Shown: positions 62,195-64,000 of the stretch, one piece after another | Position numbering within the stretch: the first letter of the stretch is position 1 | How the letters are laid out: each line of letters begins with the position of its first letter | Source of the DNA: an uncultured Spirochaetaceae bacterium | GTDB taxonomy: Bacteria; Spirochaetota; Spirochaetia; Sphaerochaetales; Sphaerochaetaceae | Assembly (NCBI GenBank): GCA_944390015.1 | Contig: CALXOL010000003.1 | Span: 1 to 64,000, forward strand | DNA length: 64,000 nt | Reading direction: 5' to 3' | Notes under the pieces: generated by a model | Told to the model about the DNA's origin: nothing | The model's database searches: none | Seen by the model: only the letters and a program-made list of their open reading frames with translations | Translations under genes and position numbers: made by a program

Positions 62195-63916
62195 TCAGTC
62201 TTTAAATAGTTTTACGACTTCGTTTCTCTTAATCTTTTTAGTACTTGTCATAGGAAGAGGCTCATTGGAGATATCCATCCTGGTTATCTTCTTGTAGCTC
62301 TGAAGCTCCTTGTTAACCTCACTGATGATATCATTCATCCTTGCTTTAAGTGTATCATCCGTGCTGTAAGTTTTCTTCGCATTGGCACTGGGATAGATGA
62401 TTGCCCTGATCCCCTCGGCCTTGGTCTCCTTATTTACCAGGTATCCTATGATACAGATCTGGTCAATCTCATCATAAAGCTGGAAATGATCCTCGATCTC
62501 TTCTGGGAATACATTCTTTCCCCCATCGGTTACGATCACGCTCTTTGCCCTACCCGTAAGATAGAGATAATGGTTCTTATCCTCGTGTCCTACGTCTCCG
62601 GTATTCAACCAACCATCCTCTGAGAGAACCTCCTTGGTCGCCTCCTCATTATTGTAATAGCCCTTCATGACCATTGGTCCCTTGATGTAGATTGTTCCAT
62701 TTCCCTCATCATCTGGATCAACGATCTTAACCTGACACTCTGGAATCGACTTTCCAACCGAGCTCTCAATATAGGCATAAGTAGGATTGAGGTGTGTTAT
62801 CGGGCTAGTTTCAGTTAGGCCATAGCCCTGTACGAAATCTATACCGAGCTGATTGAACATCTTGAATGTGGATGCAGGAAGTGGTCCACCGCCGCAGATA
62901 CAGATTCTGTTGTTCTCAAGACTGAGATTCTTAAGAAGGAATGAAAACATCTTCTTTCCGATGTTAACTCCGAATATCTTCTTAATAGCACCAGAGACGC
63001 TCATCAGGAATCTGATTAACCCATATACTACGATTCCCTTCTTTCTTATTCCGCTCATTAAAGCTGCGATCATCTTGTTAAAAAGCATAGGAACAGCGAG
63101 GAACATCGTTACCTTGCCCTCCCTGAGTTCCTTGAGAATCTGCGTTACAACCAGTTTCTTTCCAAAGACAGTACAAGCACCTACGCTGAATGACTCATAC
63201 ATTACCGCAAGCATCGTATAGGCATGATGGATTGGAAGAATCGCATAGAAGACATCAGTTGAATAGATGTTCATGTTCCCCTGTGCAAGATAGCAGTCCG
63301 CAACAAGGTTCTCGTTAGTAAGCATTACGCCCTTTGGAGTACCAGTTGTTCCCGAAGTAAAGAGAATGGCTGCAACCTCATCGCTCTTTGCCTCAAATCC
63401 CTCTCTCTCCTCTCCATCAAGATCAAGCACGTATTTATACTCATTATCTGGCTCGAGAGAGAGCTTCTCGATAAGACCTACGCTTCCATCCTTGTCTATG
63501 TTGCGGATTCTGTCCGAATCAATGAAAAGTCTTGATACCCCTCCGAACTTCATAAGAGTCTCCATCTCTGAATCCTTTAGAAGGATATCGAGAGGAACGA
63601 CGATGCATCCTGCATAAATGATGCCAAGGTATGCAATCGCCCATTCAGGGCTGTTCTTTCCGCTAACAGCTATCTTATCCCCTTTCTTCACCCCTTGGGA
63701 AAGAAGGTAGTACGATACCTCTTTAATCTTCTTCTCAGCCTCAGCATAAGTAAAAGAAATCTCTTTTGGAGAGAACGCCTTAAAACAGTTGTTGTTCGGA
63801 TATCTTAAAACGGAAATATGGAACATGGTCTTTACGTTAGGCCATTTTCCTTCAAACTCTTTTCCGCGGTATTCATCTAAAAAATTCCATGGCTGCGGGT
63901 TGTCCTTCTTCGACAT
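62195..63916 (-). CDS. Acyl-CoA synthetase (AMP-binding), tandem copy B
   Basis: This is the second 573-residue member of the pair, with the same motifs at the same positions: LFTSGTTGTPKGVMLTNE, GYGLTETSPITHL, GWLNTGDVGHEDKNHYLYLTGR and STKKIKRNEV. Differences from copy A are scattered and conservative, concentrated in the N-terminal 200 residues and near the C-terminus. Different acyl preference is possible. It has its own palindrome 27 bp before the ATG and its own terminator, so the copies are separate units that probably share one regulator. Confidence 0.9.
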   Translation of the reverse strand: MSKKDNPQPWNFLDEYRGKEFEGKWPNVKTMFHISVLRYPNNNCFKAFSPKEISFTYAEAEKKIKEVSYYLLSQGVKKGDKIAVSGKNSPEWAIAYLGIIYAGCIVVPLDILLKDSEMETLMKFGGVSRLFIDSDRIRNIDKDGSVGLIEKLSLEPDNEYKYVLDLDGEEREGFEAKSDEVAAILFTSGTTGTPKGVMLTNENLVADCYLAQGNMNIYSTDVFYAILPIHHAYTMLAVMYESFSVGACTVFGKKLVVTQILKELREGKVTMFLAVPMLFNKMIAALMSGIRKKGIVVYGLIRFLMSVSGAIKKIFGVNIGKKMFSFLLKNLSLENNRICICGGGPLPASTFKMFNQLGIDFVQGYGLTETSPITHLNPTYAYIESSVGKSIPECQVKIVDPDDEGNGTIYIKGPMVMKGYYNNEEATKEVLSEDGWLNTGDVGHEDKNHYLYLTGRAKSVIVTDGGKNVFPEEIEDHFQLYDEIDQICIIGYLVNKETKAEGIRAIIYPSANAKKTYSTDDTLKARMNDIISEVNKELQSYKKITRMDISNEPLPMTSTKKIKRNEVVKLFKD

Positions 63917-63942
63917 ATAAAAACTCCTTGAAATGAATTTCC

Positions 63943-63959
63943 TTTACATTTTATGTAAA
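63943..63959. promoter_or_regulatory. Palindromic operator before acyl-CoA synthetase copy B
   Basis: This is a second exact copy of TTTACATTTTATGTAAA, starting 27 bp upstream of the ATG at 63916 (26 bp in copy A). Confidence 0.7.
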
Positions 63960-64000
63960 CCAAGGTATTTTTACCACCCAGAAGCCATGGTTAATATTAA

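Noticed and set aside
1-64000. CRISPR array, prophage or integrated plasmid
   Set aside because: No regularly spaced repeats, cas genes, integrase, phage structural genes or plasmid replication genes were seen. The only mobile-type trace is the repeat remnant near 234-337.

Overview
The window is 64 kb of compact bacterial chromosome with roughly 55 protein genes, two tRNA genes and one recognisable riboswitch. Protein content points to a host-associated, fermentative spirochaete (Sphaerochaeta or Treponema-like). The evidence is an rpsB-tsf-frr-uppS-cdsA-dxr-rseP cluster, a pyrophosphate-dependent phosphofructokinase, several cysteine-lipobox lipoproteins with loose lipoboxes, a 29-residue AURKAIP1/COX24-type basic protein, CdsA and MurD with divergent signatures, and a poly-G tract inside a lipoprotein gene. 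This assignment is inference; no rRNA is present.

Layout. 1-580: a broken left edge with the 3' end of one gene, terminal repeats resembling an IS21-type element, and a signal-peptide ORF cut off by those repeats. 582-8396: guaB, a GH13 glycosidase, adk, an extended uracil phosphoribosyltransferase, a TPR lipoprotein, rnhA, a small parvulin, a CYTH protein and a membrane protein. 8397-8911: an AT-rich gap holding an unassigned structured RNA with its own terminator ahead of argG. 11125-13727: direct-sulfhydrylation methionine genes metY-metA plus a Nudix gene. 13853-20045: the translation/isoprenoid/lipid operon. 20042-24167, opposite strand: rpsF-ssb-rpsR-yybS-rplI-dnaB. 24287-24990: mntP under a yybP-ykoY manganese riboswitch. 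25045-29275: TatD hydrolase, tcdA, two lineage-specific genes, the AURKAIP1-type gene and murD. 29329-33212: a complete PTS operon (crr-ptsI-ptsH-EIICB) whose HPr lacks the regulatory serine. 33405-39320: metG, a GNAT protein, an FAH-family protein, an unknown, and a GntP permease.

39359-43609 is an accessory surface region: an 866-residue lipoprotein built from two homologous halves, tRNA-Met, and a lipoprotein gene whose frame is broken at a run of nine G. 43686-47858 is an uncharacterised catabolic cluster (PanE-like reductase, cyclase, YhcH, Gfo/Idh/MocA) with twin LacI-type palindromes bracketing a promoter, next to a LysR regulator divergent from a split ChrA transporter. 49225-55800 has tRNA-Leu, asnA, mscL, a DJ-1 protein, DAHP synthase, an acyl-CoA synthetase and an MBL hydrolase. 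55991-63916 has asnS, a heavily structured intergenic stretch, yaiI, pfp, yhbY and two tandem acyl-CoA synthetase paralogues, each preceded by the same TTTACAT-TTT-ATGTAAA palindrome at the same distance from its start codon.

The most interesting items are the candidate phase-variable lipoprotein, the unassigned structured RNAs (argG leader; between asnS and yaiI; downstream of asnA), the duplicated operator on the synthetase pair, the LacI-type operon, and a recurring promoter form with TATAAT-like -10 boxes only 6-9 nt before the start codon, which predicts leaderless mRNAs.
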